The notes under the pieces are model-generated. The model made no database searches. It was not told the origin of the DNA and saw only the letters and a program-made list of their open reading frames with translations. A stretch of 64,000 nucleotides of DNA from Pseudomonas hefeiensis (GTDB lineage: Bacteria; Pseudomonadota; Gammaproteobacteria; Pseudomonadales; Pseudomonadaceae), in assembly GCF_030687835.1 (NCBI RefSeq), contig NZ_CP117449.1, forward strand, positions 3,224,001 through 3,288,000, in the 5' to 3' direction. Both the position numbers and the translations under genes were made by a program. Numbering within the stretch: the stretch's first letter is position 1; each line of letters begins with the position of its first letter. This document shows positions 8,558-16,767 of this stretch, piece by piece.

Positions 8558-9346
8558 TCAATCAGGCAGATAAATCTCTGCTTTCATGAATGTGGCGGCT
8601 TTACCTTTAATCAACACCCTGTCCTCTTGCAGTTCACACTGCAAGACCCCACCTCTGGACGACGCCTGGAATGCCGACAGGCGGCGCTTCCCAAGTTTCT
8701 CTGCCCAGTAGGGCACCAACGTCGCGTGGATCGAGCCAGTCACAGGGTCTTCAGGAATCCCTGCACCAGGGGCAAAATAACGCGAGATGAAGTCGTACGT
8801 TTCGCCGGTAGCCGTAATGACCACCCCAACCGGCCCGAGTTTCGCCAGTGTGTTGAGATCCGGTTGATAGGTGCGGACTTCCTGCTCGCTGGCCAACTGG
8901 ATAAACACGTTCTCAAAGTTCTTGAAATGATTGACGGCATTGTCGAGAAATAGGGGCGCGATGCCAGGCGGAAGTCCAGTCGAATGTTCCGGCTCAATGC
9001 AGGGGAGATCCAGTAGATACTCGTTGCCCAATGCCTGCACGTTCAGGTCTCCTACCCGTGTCGAGAAGCGTAACGGTCCGGGCACACCGAATTCGGTAAT
9101 CAATATGTGAGCGCTGGCCAGTGTCGCGTGCCCACAGAAATTCACTTCAACCGTTGGAGTAAACCAGCGCAGTGCCCAGTGGTCTCCGGAAGGTTTAACA
9201 AATGCGGTCTCTGCCAGATTGTTTTCGTTGGCGATCGACTGCATCAGTTCATCAGGTAGCCAATCTTCAAGGAGCAGAACGGCGGCTGGATTGCCGCCGA
9301 ATACAGTTTCGGAAAACGCATCTACCTGGAACATTGTGAGTATCAT
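8558..9346 (-). CDS. PhzF-family isomerase/epimerase
   Basis: PhzF/YddE-type protein with the diaminopimelate-epimerase-like fold, 262 residues. Family marks are the N-terminal FQVDAFSETVFGGNPAAV, the catalytic glutamate in NNLAETAFV, NFCGHATLASAH and the C-terminal GIPEDPVTGSIHATLVPYW. The biochemical role of most such proteins is unknown; PhzF itself isomerises a phenazine precursor and no phenazine genes are present. It shares strand with the LysE-like exporter and the AlaX-like gene to its right. A 10-bp inverted repeat lies 14 bases before the start codon. Confidence 0.92.
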   Translation of the reverse strand: MILTMFQVDAFSETVFGGNPAAVLLLEDWLPDELMQSIANENNLAETAFVKPSGDHWALRWFTPTVEVNFCGHATLASAHILITEFGVPGPLRFSTRVGDLNVQALGNEYLLDLPCIEPEHSTGLPPGIAPLFLDNAVNHFKNFENVFIQLASEQEVRTYQPDLNTLAKLGPVGVVITATGETYDFISRYFAPGAGIPEDPVTGSIHATLVPYWAEKLGKRRLSAFQASSRGGVLQCELQEDRVLIKGKAATFMKAEIYLPD

Positions 9347-9359
9347 GTCGGGCTCATTT

Positions 9360-9384
9360 TATATTGACTATATAAGTCAATATA
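9360..9384. promoter_or_regulatory. Inverted repeat (operator candidate) upstream of the PhzF gene
   Basis: TATATTGACT (9360-9369) and its exact reverse complement AGTCAATATA (9375-9384) are separated by five bases. The site lies just upstream of the minus-strand start at 9346 and is very AT-rich in a GC-rich context, as expected for an operator overlapping a promoter. The 9-mer TTATATTGA recurs in the larger inverted repeat upstream of the AlaX-like gene (11438-11446). Confidence 0.5.
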
Positions 9385-9418
9385 CCGACTTTTTAAGCGA
9401 TGAGGGAGTGCAATCCTG

Positions 9419-9444
9419 CTGTCTTTTGCTGTCTTTTGCTGTCT
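9419..9444. repeat. 10-bp tandem repeat, 2.6 copies
   Basis: The unit CTGTCTTTTG occurs at 9419-9428 and 9429-9438 and continues as CTGTCT to 9444, touching the stop codon of the minus-strand LysE-like gene. Read on the minus strand it follows directly after that gene's last codons, so slippage here would affect only the 3' end or spacer. Confidence 0.8.
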
Positions 9445-10079
9445 CAACTACGTGAAAGCAGCAGCTTTATTCCTGCCGCACCGAACACGAGTGCGAGGGT
9501 GCCTTCAATCCAGCGTCGAGCCCTGCGGTAGCCGCGAATCATGGGAGCAGTGGAGAAGATAATCGCGTAGCCAAAGAAGATTGTGATGCTCAGTACGGCA
9601 CAGCCGGCCAGGATAACCGCGACTGTTGTCGGCGTGGCTTCGGGCCCAAGGCCAAGCGTCATGGTCGCGACCCAGCCCAGCAGTGCCTTTGGGTTAGTGA
9701 GATGCATGAGTAACCCTCGTCGGTAGAGACTCAAGCCCGACACCGTAGGGGCAGCCGCCAACATTTGTTCAATTCGCGTGTCAGACGCAAAAGCCGAGCG
9801 CCCGGCCTTGATGGCGAGATAAATAAGGTAGATTCCGCCGACGATTTTCAGTGCGAAAAGCACCTGTGCAAATTGCGCCAGGATGGCCGACACACCTGAG
9901 GCCGCCATTGATCCCCAGAAAAAAGAGCCGCTGATTACACCGGCTGCCAGCAGCAAGGCAGGCTTGCGTCCTTGGTGCATCGCGACGCCCATGATTCGCA
10001 TATTGCTTGGGCCAGGGCTGGCCGCTCCAACAATGTAGGCAGTAAATACAAGCAGTAGGTGATGAGGATCAAATGACAT
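9444..10079 (-). CDS. LysE/RhtB-family exporter
   Basis: Inner-membrane exporter of 211 residues with about six hydrophobic segments. The family start is intact (VFTAYIVGAASPGPSN) and the central block reads LLMHLTNPKALLGWVATM. Unlike the broken paralogue at 7764 it has a continuous frame. RhtB/LysE proteins export amino acids or related zwitterions. Neighbours are a PhzF-like isomerase and an AlaX-like editing protein on the same strand, suggesting shared handling of an unusual amino acid. Substrate unknown. Confidence 0.92.
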   Translation of the reverse strand: MSFDPHHLLLVFTAYIVGAASPGPSNMRIMGVAMHQGRKPALLLAAGVISGSFFWGSMAASGVSAILAQFAQVLFALKIVGGIYLIYLAIKAGRSAFASDTRIEQMLAAAPTVSGLSLYRRGLLMHLTNPKALLGWVATMTLGLGPEATPTTVAVILAGCAVLSITIFFGYAIIFSTAPMIRGYRRARRWIEGTLALVFGAAGIKLLLSRS

Positions 10080-10342
10080 GGTTTACCTCTGCGCAAACAC
10101 AACATGTTTGTCATCAGCCGGAGTTAGAAGACTGTGTGATTAATACAGTTAATTGCCCGCTCCGGCACCTGCCGGCGGTTGCCTGGAGTCTATACAAACC
10201 CAGAGGGTTCATCCTGTCACGCGACGTCGCGCATCGCGTTCAACTAGGTTGACCTGCTCATGCAGTGCGCAGTGCTCCCTCATTTCTCAGCAAGCCAACA
10301 CGCAGCGCGCTTAGATCAGGCCGCGCGGCTTGCGGGTGGCGC

Positions 10343-11245
10343 TCACATCAGCCTGCGGTTTTGCCCGCGCGTGGTCATGACAAAGCCGTCCTCTGTTGGC
10401 GCCAAATTCACCTCAATCTGGCTGATATCTGAAAGCGAACCCACATGGGTTCCACCACAGGGGATAGTTACCTCGGTGCCATTGAGGTTCGAACGCCAGA
10501 GCCGAACATCATCAAGCAGTCCTTCGGGCGGAGTCACACTGATGAGCGCTTCTGACTTCAGCCAAGAGCGTATTATCGAATTGATCTCTGCGCCCAAGCT
10601 TTCAATGTGTTCGTGAAAACGATCGCGATCAAAGCCCTTCTTCTTGAGAGACTTGCCCAATCGATAAATATCTGTGGACAGATCCTGTTGTATTGAAGAC
10701 ATCTGTATTGCCGCCTTGTCGAGATTGGGTCGTCCAAATGCATCGACATTCGAAAACGCTTTGGTCCAGAAAGGAGCTGACGCCGCGTTCAATGCAAGAG
10801 CGGCGAGATGGGCCGCGGTATGAGCTACGGATAGCGCCTTGCGTCTATGTGGATCGACCGTGAAGCGTGCTTCCTGGCCAACATAGGCGTGCATGTTCTG
10901 AGCGGATTGAACGATGTGGACAACCACACTTTGCCAATCCCCTTCACCCTTCCTGGCGAGGTTGACTTCCTCACCAATCAAAAGTACACCGGCTTCGGTA
11001 TCCACCAACCCCGTCCAGGCGTCGGTAAAATTGAATAGCGCACCGTCCGCGAAGGTGATTTGACCCAGATCGCCTGGTTGATCCGGCCACCGGGAACTCA
11101 GGGGATGCACTGGTGTTTGATCTGCGATAATGAACCAGCAGTCTTCGGCGTAAGGCGCTGCAAATTCGATCCTGCCTTGGCCGGTGAGGGCGCCGCCTGG
11201 GAAAGTTACGAACGTACCACTTTTCAGGGAAGTTTCGAATTTCAT
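10343..11245 (-). CDS. AlaX-like trans-editing protein (alanyl/threonyl-tRNA synthetase second additional domain)
   Basis: Stand-alone relative of the alanyl-tRNA synthetase editing region, 300 residues. The N-terminal beta-barrel part contains the family-like QPGDLGQI. The editing domain carries the zinc ligands HTAAH (about residue 141) and CGGTHVGSLSDI (about residue 263). AlaX proteins remove wrongly attached amino acids from tRNA. The sequence is divergent (VHPLSSRWPDQPGD replaces the usual FYPEGGGQPGD), so the amino acid or tRNA may not be Ser/Gly-tRNA-Ala. Its neighbours are LysE-like and PhzF-like genes on the same strand, and a long inverted repeat lies 190 bases upstream. Confidence 0.85.
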   Translation of the reverse strand: MKFETSLKSGTFVTFPGGALTGQGRIEFAAPYAEDCWFIIADQTPVHPLSSRWPDQPGDLGQITFADGALFNFTDAWTGLVDTEAGVLLIGEEVNLARKGEGDWQSVVVHIVQSAQNMHAYVGQEARFTVDPHRRKALSVAHTAAHLAALALNAASAPFWTKAFSNVDAFGRPNLDKAAIQMSSIQQDLSTDIYRLGKSLKKKGFDRDRFHEHIESLGAEINSIIRSWLKSEALISVTPPEGLLDDVRLWRSNLNGTEVTIPCGGTHVGSLSDISQIEVNLAPTEDGFVMTTRGQNRRLM

Positions 11246-11823
11246 ATGTTTGCTGCCTTCTTGCTGTGTGCGTCAATCGATATGCCAGGCAGAGAAATCA
11301 TGGCCTTCATGAAGGTCACAACTGTGCCAAGCCCTATGTTCATTGACTTCAAGTCCGACAAGACCGCACCGATCGCGGTGAATTTGGCGAACCTTCAGAC
11401 CGACTTTAAATCAGGGCTGAAATTCCCTGAAAGGTCATTATATTGATAATTAAATCCAAATAAAGTCAACATAATGACTGTTGCAGCTGAAGGTTGCTGA
11501 GGCGGATCAATAGTTGGGAGCGCTGCGTGCGTGCCGTATCGAGGATTTCCAGCACGAGCAAATGCTTGGCTTCCAGGCCCTGCCAGCCACAGGGTTCGCT
11601 TGGATGCCGAAATCCTGAACGCTGACGAAGGTGTTTGGCTATCACTTATCAGGACCATTTGCTATGCCGCAGCGGGCATTCAACCGTTGCCGCTTAGATA
11701 TTGTTGTATCTACATGACAGACCGAATTCTCACATCATGGGACCGAGTATGGATAATTGGCGTATTTTTCATCAGCAATTTCCTGGCATGTGATACATCT
11801 GAGAAAACTACAAAGAGGTCAGC
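11246..11823. other. Intergenic region, 578 bases, no convincing gene
   Basis: This stretch separates the minus-strand AlaX-like gene from the plus-strand IclR-type gene. It holds the inverted repeat at 11434-11478 and, near its right end, AGAGG at 11814-11818 serving the IclR start. Two overlapping open frames (11531-11836 plus, 11395-11658 minus) have no recognisable motif. A third minus-strand frame at about 11480-11650 faintly recalls the C-terminus of a TolC-like efflux protein, but I do not call it. Confidence 0.5.
11434..11478. promoter_or_regulatory. 13-bp inverted repeat upstream of the AlaX-like gene
   Basis: GTCATTATATTGA (11434-11446) pairs with TCAACATAATGAC (11466-11478) at 12 of 13 positions, with a 19-base AT-rich spacer. 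Its inner half-site TTATATTGA also occurs in the repeat before the PhzF gene. A regulator binding separated half-sites is a reasonable reading. Confidence 0.45.
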
Positions 11824-13429
11824 ATGGACCGAATAAAGGGAACCGCCGTTCTCGACAAAACCTTCGACATTCTTGAAGCCATCGGACTCTCCACTGACGG
11901 CCTGGATAATCAGCAACTCGCCGCACAGTTGAACCTCCCTCGTGCCACGCTTTATCGCCTACTGGCCCTTTTGATTGAACGTGGCATGGTGCGCCGTGAC
12001 GCCAACAATAAATGCTACCGCTTGGGCTTTCGTTACCTGGAGTTGGTGCGCGGTGCCTGGATGGAGCCGGATCTGATCGCTGCTGCGAGCTTCGAGCTGC
12101 GCGCCTTGCGTGATTTGACCGGGGAAACTACCTATCTGGCGATTCGCGACGGCGATCAGGTGTTGTCCCTGGAGCGCTGTGATGGCGCCCACAGCCGACG
12201 CTCCGCCGCCTCGATGGGCCAGCGCAAGGCCATGTACTGCACGGGGCAGGGCAAGGCGATCCTCAGTGCATTGGCGGATGAAGAGCGGCGTGAGCTGGTC
12301 AAGCACATGACCCTTACTGCCCTGACACCGCTGACTATCACCGACCGCAACCGCCTGATGACCGAATTGGATGTCACCCGCGTGCGCGGCTATGCCATCG
12401 ATGACGAAGAAATTGTGCTCGGCGTGCGCTGCGTAGCCGCGCCCGGTGGTGGACAGCGCGGGCCAGGTACGCGGCGCGCTGAGCATCGCCGGCCCGGCCT
12501 ATCGCCTGACCCTGGAACGATTGACCCTGCTCGGTCCGGAAGTGGCGGCATCGGCGCAGCGGGTGGGTAGCCAACTGGCGGTGAAGCAGGCCGAGGCGCG
12601 CCCGGATGAGTTGCAGCCGGTGAGTAGCCAATGGGCATTTTTGGGCGGGCACCCGCGTTGGAGTGCCAGTGAAAAATGCTTGTACTGGGCGGATAAACTC
12701 GGCCCGGCGGTCTTCCGCCATGGCGGCGAAGGTACCAAGCGGATCCTGCGCACCGAAAAACCGATCATGGGCCTGGAACTCACGCCGAACGGGCTGTTTG
12801 TGGCGCTGGAGGACGAGTACTTTCTCTTCGACAAAGGTGAGGTGCGGCATCGTACCCCTTGGGGTTTTGGTACACCCACCTGCCTGTGTTGTGATCGTGA
12901 CGGGCGGGTCTGGGCGGCGATCCGAATGGGCAGCGGCCAGTGGAAGGTCGGCGAAGTCTCCCGCGATGGCACACTCACCAGCCATTGGCAGATCAGTGAG
13001 GCCATAGGCGCGCTGTGCTGGGATTCGCCGCGTCAGCAGTTGTTCGCGCTGGCGCCAGAGTCTGGCAGTGTGTACCGGCTGCGCGCTGGCGGCGAAGTGC
13101 GCCGGTTCACCAGCATGCCCAAGGGCTCGGGCCAACTCAGTGGCCTGGCGGTGGATGAGGACGGCAGCGTGTGGACGGCGTTGTCCGGCGGCTGGAGCAT
13201 CGTCAAGTTTGACCACGAGGGCAACCTGGAGCGCATGCTCGGTGTACCGGTCGCGTCGCCCACCGACCTGTGCTTTGGGGCGGTCGATGGGCGTACTCTG
13301 TTTGTCACCTCATCGCGGCAGGCGGTCAGCCGGCAGGCGCTCAAGAATGCTCCATGGTCCGGGACCGTCATGAGTACGCCTGCCGGCAGCCAAGGTGCGC
13401 CTGCCCCGCTGACCCGGGGCCCGGCCTAA
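11824..13429 (+). pseudogene. IclR-type regulator fused to SMP-30/regucalcin-like domain, one +1 frameshift
   Basis: Residues 1-80 form an IclR winged helix (NQQLAAQLNLPRATLYRLLALL), followed by an IclR effector domain (GQRKAMYCTGQGKAIL, IDDEEIVLGVRCVAAP). An extra C in the run 12442-12444 shifts the frame and would end the protein at 12570. In the next frame the domain resumes at once (VVDSAGQVRGALSIAGPAYRLT) and continues into an SMP-30 beta-propeller (HPRWSASEKCLYWADK to DGRTLFVTSSR). Removing one C gives about 534 residues. The propeller's canonical N-terminal metal-ligand glutamate (EGP) appears replaced (GHP), so it may bind rather than hydrolyse a sugar lactone. It converges on the catabolic operon and is its likely regulator. 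Confidence 0.82.
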
Positions 13430-13432
13430 GGG

Positions 13433-14686
13433 TTATTTCAAGGCGAAGGTATAGGAGAGGATGACGCGGCTCTCATCACGTCGTCCGGTGGCGTCACCCT
13501 GTATCTCGACATTGCGCAGGCGCAGTGCCAAGTCCTTGAATGTGCCCGACTGGATCACATAGCTCAGGTCGATGTTGCGTTCCCATTCCTTGCCCGGCCG
13601 GCCGTTGACCTCGAAGTTGTCCCCATGCACATAACGCGCAAACGCAGTCAGGCCCGGCACGCCCCAGCCGGCGAAGTTGATGTCGTAGCGGCCTTGCCAC
13701 GACCGTTCCTGGGCGCGGTCGAAGCGCATCACCTGGATCGCGTTGCCCACGCCAGGCAGATCGGTTTCCTGCAGAAACGGCAGCGCGCTGTCGCCGGCGT
13801 TGTATTGGTAACCCACGGTGACTTTGTGCATGTTGTAGGCGGCGCTGGCCAGGGCCGAGGTCAGGCGACTGTCGAGGGCACCGGCGAGGGCTGATCCGGC
13901 TTCGCCCGTGTCCATATGGCTCATGGTGCCCGCCAGGCGCCAGGCGCCCACATCCACAAACTTCGAGGCGGTGATCAGTTTCTGCTGATAGACGTCCTCC
14001 AATTCGCCGGCCCACACGCCCAGGCTGAACGACTGCACCGGGGCCCAGGTAGTGCCCAAGTAGTTGAAGCGGTCACTGCTGACGTTCAGGTAGTTACCGG
14101 TCTGCATATCGGTGGAGTGGGAGAACCCGCGATAGTTAGTCTGGCGCATCTGTCCGAGGCTGAAGGTGAAATGCTTGATCTCCTGACTGTCGATCGTCAC
14201 CCCTTCGAAGAATTGCGGCAGCAGGCGTGAGTCGCCGGCGTACACCAGTGGAATCTTGGGAAACAGCCCGCCGATCTTCAGTTCGGTCTTGGAATACTTC
14301 AGTTTCAGCGCAGCGGTACCTTCGGAATACTCATTGACCGAGCGCGGGTCACTGTCGCGTGGGGCACCCAGTCGCTTGGTAAAACCGGGTAGTAGCTCGC
14401 TGCCGCTGCGGGCGGGCGAGGAGTCGAGCTTGAGGCCAAGCCCGGCATAGACGTCCACGCCAACGCCGATGGGCGTGTCGGTGTAGCCTGATTGGGCCTT
14501 GAAGATAAAGCCTTGGGCCCACTCTTCGATTTTAGACTGCGCCGGCGCCTTGGCGTCGCGCAGGTCGTGATTGTAGTAGAAGTTGCGCAGGGTCAGCGAA
14601 GCTTTGCCGTCATCGATGAGGTCGGCATAGGCCACGACGGGTGCAAGACCCAGGCTGAGAATAGGCAGGGAGCGATAGAAGTTCAT
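13433..14686 (-). CDS. OprD-family outer-membrane porin
   Basis: Substrate-specific porin of 417 residues with a cleavable signal peptide (MNFYRSLPILSLGLAPVVAYA). The mature start DLIDDGKASLTLRNFYYN is characteristic of the OprD family and the protein ends in the beta-signal VILSYTFALK. ATG 14686 is chosen because it begins the signal peptide; longer in-frame starts are arginine-rich. It is the last gene of the operon and would bring the sugar acid across the outer membrane. It ends three bases from the convergent IclR/SMP-30 gene. Confidence 0.93.
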   Translation of the reverse strand: MNFYRSLPILSLGLAPVVAYADLIDDGKASLTLRNFYYNHDLRDAKAPAQSKIEEWAQGFIFKAQSGYTDTPIGVGVDVYAGLGLKLDSSPARSGSELLPGFTKRLGAPRDSDPRSVNEYSEGTAALKLKYSKTELKIGGLFPKIPLVYAGDSRLLPQFFEGVTIDSQEIKHFTFSLGQMRQTNYRGFSHSTDMQTGNYLNVSSDRFNYLGTTWAPVQSFSLGVWAGELEDVYQQKLITASKFVDVGAWRLAGTMSHMDTGEAGSALAGALDSRLTSALASAAYNMHKVTVGYQYNAGDSALPFLQETDLPGVGNAIQVMRFDRAQERSWQGRYDINFAGWGVPGLTAFARYVHGDNFEVNGRPGKEWERNIDLSYVIQSGTFKDLALRLRNVEIQGDATGRRDESRVILSYTFALK

Positions 14687-14721
14687 TGTTATTGTTGTCC
14701 TTCGGTGTGGGTCTGATCGGG

Positions 14722-15591
14722 TCAGGCAGGGGTCCAGGTGAGTGAAAGCGCAGCGCTCAGCGTTTGCCCTGCGTCGAGCACTTGGGTGCCTCGCTCGGGC
14801 CATTGCGCGGGTGGCGTGTTGAAGGCGTCCGCCAGGTGCGATACCGGCTCCAGGCACAGGTAGGGCGCACCGGATGGGGCAAAAACCACCAGGTGACTCA
14901 ATGGCATCTCCGCCGTCAGCAGCACCTGGCCCTGGGGGTAGTCGAGTTGCAGGCGTCCGTCCCAGCGTGAGCCGTACACCGCCACTTCATGGGCGACATC
15001 GGCTGGCAGCAGTAGCGGCTCGCTCAGTTCGCGCACGCTACCGGTGGGCAGGTAGTCCGAGTCGATGTCCCAGGCCAGGGCAGGGGCGAAGCGTACGGTC
15101 ATGCCGGGGTGGCGCTGGAAGTACGGGTGCATGCCCAGGCCCGCCGGCATTGAGGTGTGACCCAGGTTGGTGACCGACAGTTGCAGCCGCACACCGTCGC
15201 TGTGGAGTTCGAAGCGTTGTTGGAAACGCACCGGCCATGGCCAGTGTTCGCCGCTATAGTCCACTGCCAGCAGGGCGTAGGTGGCGCTGTGTTCGATCAC
15301 ATCCCAGGTCAGGGTGTGGCTGACGCCATGCAGCGTGTGCGGGCGGGCGGCGGGGTGTGCCGGCAACGCATGGATCAGGCCCGCGTGCTTCAGATGCGCA
15401 TTGCGCAGGCGGTTGGAGTAGGGCAGAAGCGGGTAGGCGCCACCTCGCGGCCAATTCAGCGGATCAAAGCTGTCGGTATGGAGCGGAGTTAACACATCCA
15501 GCTCGCCTACCTTGAGGCTGGCTATGCGGCCGCCCCATTGTGGTAATAAGGTCAGGGACCAGACTTCGTTGTGCAATGCCAGGGTATGCAT
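14722..15591 (-). CDS. Aldose 1-epimerase family protein
   Basis: Galactose-mutarotase-like protein of 289 residues. Recognisable parts are WGGRIASLKV, LLPYSNRLRN with the substrate-binding arginine, the catalytic histidine in GMHPYF and a C-terminal glutamate in YLCLEPVSHLADAFN. Such enzymes interconvert alpha and beta anomers of free sugars, which would speed oxidation by the uronate-dehydrogenase-like protein encoded two genes upstream. Same strand and close spacing as the porin and the enolase-superfamily gene. Confidence 0.9.
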   Translation of the reverse strand: MHTLALHNEVWSLTLLPQWGGRIASLKVGELDVLTPLHTDSFDPLNWPRGGAYPLLPYSNRLRNAHLKHAGLIHALPAHPAARPHTLHGVSHTLTWDVIEHSATYALLAVDYSGEHWPWPVRFQQRFELHSDGVRLQLSVTNLGHTSMPAGLGMHPYFQRHPGMTVRFAPALAWDIDSDYLPTGSVRELSEPLLLPADVAHEVAVYGSRWDGRLQLDYPQGQVLLTAEMPLSHLVVFAPSGAPYLCLEPVSHLADAFNTPPAQWPERGTQVLDAGQTLSAALSLTWTPA

Positions 15592-15675
15592 GGTCGCTCC
15601 GTATTTTTTCGGGCATGCAGGAGCCTGGCCGGCGGCCCGAGGGCGCCGGAGAGGGCTAGTGCGTCAAGGGTTGGG

Positions 15676-16767
15676 TCAGTTGCGCTGGAAGCGCTCGAAC
15701 ACGTTCATGTCCATGTCCAGGCCAAGTCCGGGGCCCTGCGGCACGCTCAGTTCACCGTCATGCAGCAGGCCGCGCACGTCATAGAGCCAGCCTTGTGGCT
15801 GCACATACAGGTACTCCACCTGGGGTACCGTTGGCTGGACTGCCGCCAGGTGCAAGGTGGCGATCAGGCCCGGTCCGAAATACGGGGTATGCGGCAATAC
15901 CACAGTGTCGTGCAGGCTGGCCAACTCGGCGATGCGCAGGCATTCGGTAATGCCGCCGACCTTGGTCACACTATGCTGGATCGAATCCACTGCGCCCATC
16001 TTGAGGGCCTGTTCGAATTGGTGCGTGGTGCACCAATTCTCGCCTGCTGAGATCGGCACGCCGGCGCCGCGGAGGCTGGCCAGGGTGGCGAAGTCTTCCG
16101 GCGGGAAAATCGGCTCTTCCAGCCACGCCAGTTTCAGGCCTGCCAGGCGCGGCAACCAAGTGCGTACATCCTCCTCTTTCCAGGCGCAGTTCACGTCAGA
16201 GGCCAAAGGTGTATCGGCACCTATGGCGTCACGACAACGGGCGATCTCCTCGATGCTCACTTCATGCAGCTTGATGGTCTTGAAGCCTTGCTCCAGCGCT
16301 TTCTGGCAAACCATGGGCGCCACGCTGTTCTCGCCGTAGCGCACCAGGCTGGCATAGGCGGGAATCGAGGTGCGGGTTGCTTCGCCCAGCAGACGATGCA
16401 GTGGTACGCCTTCACGGCGTGCCTTGAGGTCCCACAGCGCCATGTCCACACCCGAGAGCGCAAAGGTGGTGACGCCATAGCGACCAAACAGATGCAGCGC
16501 CAGTTGGGTATCCAGGTTCCACTGGGCGATATCATGCACTTCGCGACCGACCAGCAACGGCATGAACAAGCGCTGGATCAGTGCGCGGGTAGCATTGGCG
16601 ACGAAGTAACCGAATGCCTCACCCCAGCCTACGTTGCCGCATTCGTCTTCTACCCGGACCAGCACGTTTTCCAGTGTGTTCCAAGTGGTCGGCGTGACAT
16701 CGTGCCCTTTGCCACCATCGGTGAAGGGGATCTCGACAATGTAAGTGTCCAGTCGGGTGATTTTCAT
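15676..16767 (-). CDS. Enolase-superfamily enzyme (mandelate racemase/muconate lactonizing type)
   Basis: Protein of 363 residues with an N-terminal capping domain and a TIM barrel. Metal ligands are visible as Asp191 (SDVNCAW), Glu217 or 218 (WLEEP) and Glu243 (AGENW); His293 follows in PHTPYFGPG. At the end of barrel strand two, where most members have KxK, the sequence is Lys166-Leu-His168 (IKLHE), so the usual second lysine base is replaced. Family members dehydrate, epimerise or cycloisomerise acid sugars; adjacent to a uronate-dehydrogenase-like gene (four-base overlap at 16764-16767), an aldarolactone cycloisomerase or acid-sugar dehydratase is plausible. The exact reaction is unknown. 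Confidence 0.88.
   Translation of the reverse strand: MKITRLDTYIVEIPFTDGGKGHDVTPTTWNTLENVLVRVEDECGNVGWGEAFGYFVANATRALIQRLFMPLLVGREVHDIAQWNLDTQLALHLFGRYGVTTFALSGVDMALWDLKARREGVPLHRLLGEATRTSIPAYASLVRYGENSVAPMVCQKALEQGFKTIKLHEVSIEEIARCRDAIGADTPLASDVNCAWKEEDVRTWLPRLAGLKLAWLEEPIFPPEDFATLASLRGAGVPISAGENWCTTHQFEQALKMGAVDSIQHSVTKVGGITECLRIAELASLHDTVVLPHTPYFGPGLIATLHLAAVQPTVPQVEYLYVQPQGWLYDVRGLLHDGELSVPQGPGLGLDMDMNVFERFQRN

Noticed and set aside
8558..9346. Phenazine biosynthesis
   Set aside because: Only a PhzF-family gene is present; none of the other phz genes is nearby.
11395..11658. Minus-strand 87-codon frame and a TolC-like remnant in the intergenic region
   Set aside because: Similarity is limited to a short leucine/glutamine-rich stretch and could be chance.
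12374..13216. 280-codon minus-strand frame opposite the SMP-30 domain
   Set aside because: The plus strand encodes recognisable SMP-30 sequence; the antisense product is arginine/alanine-rich and motif-free.
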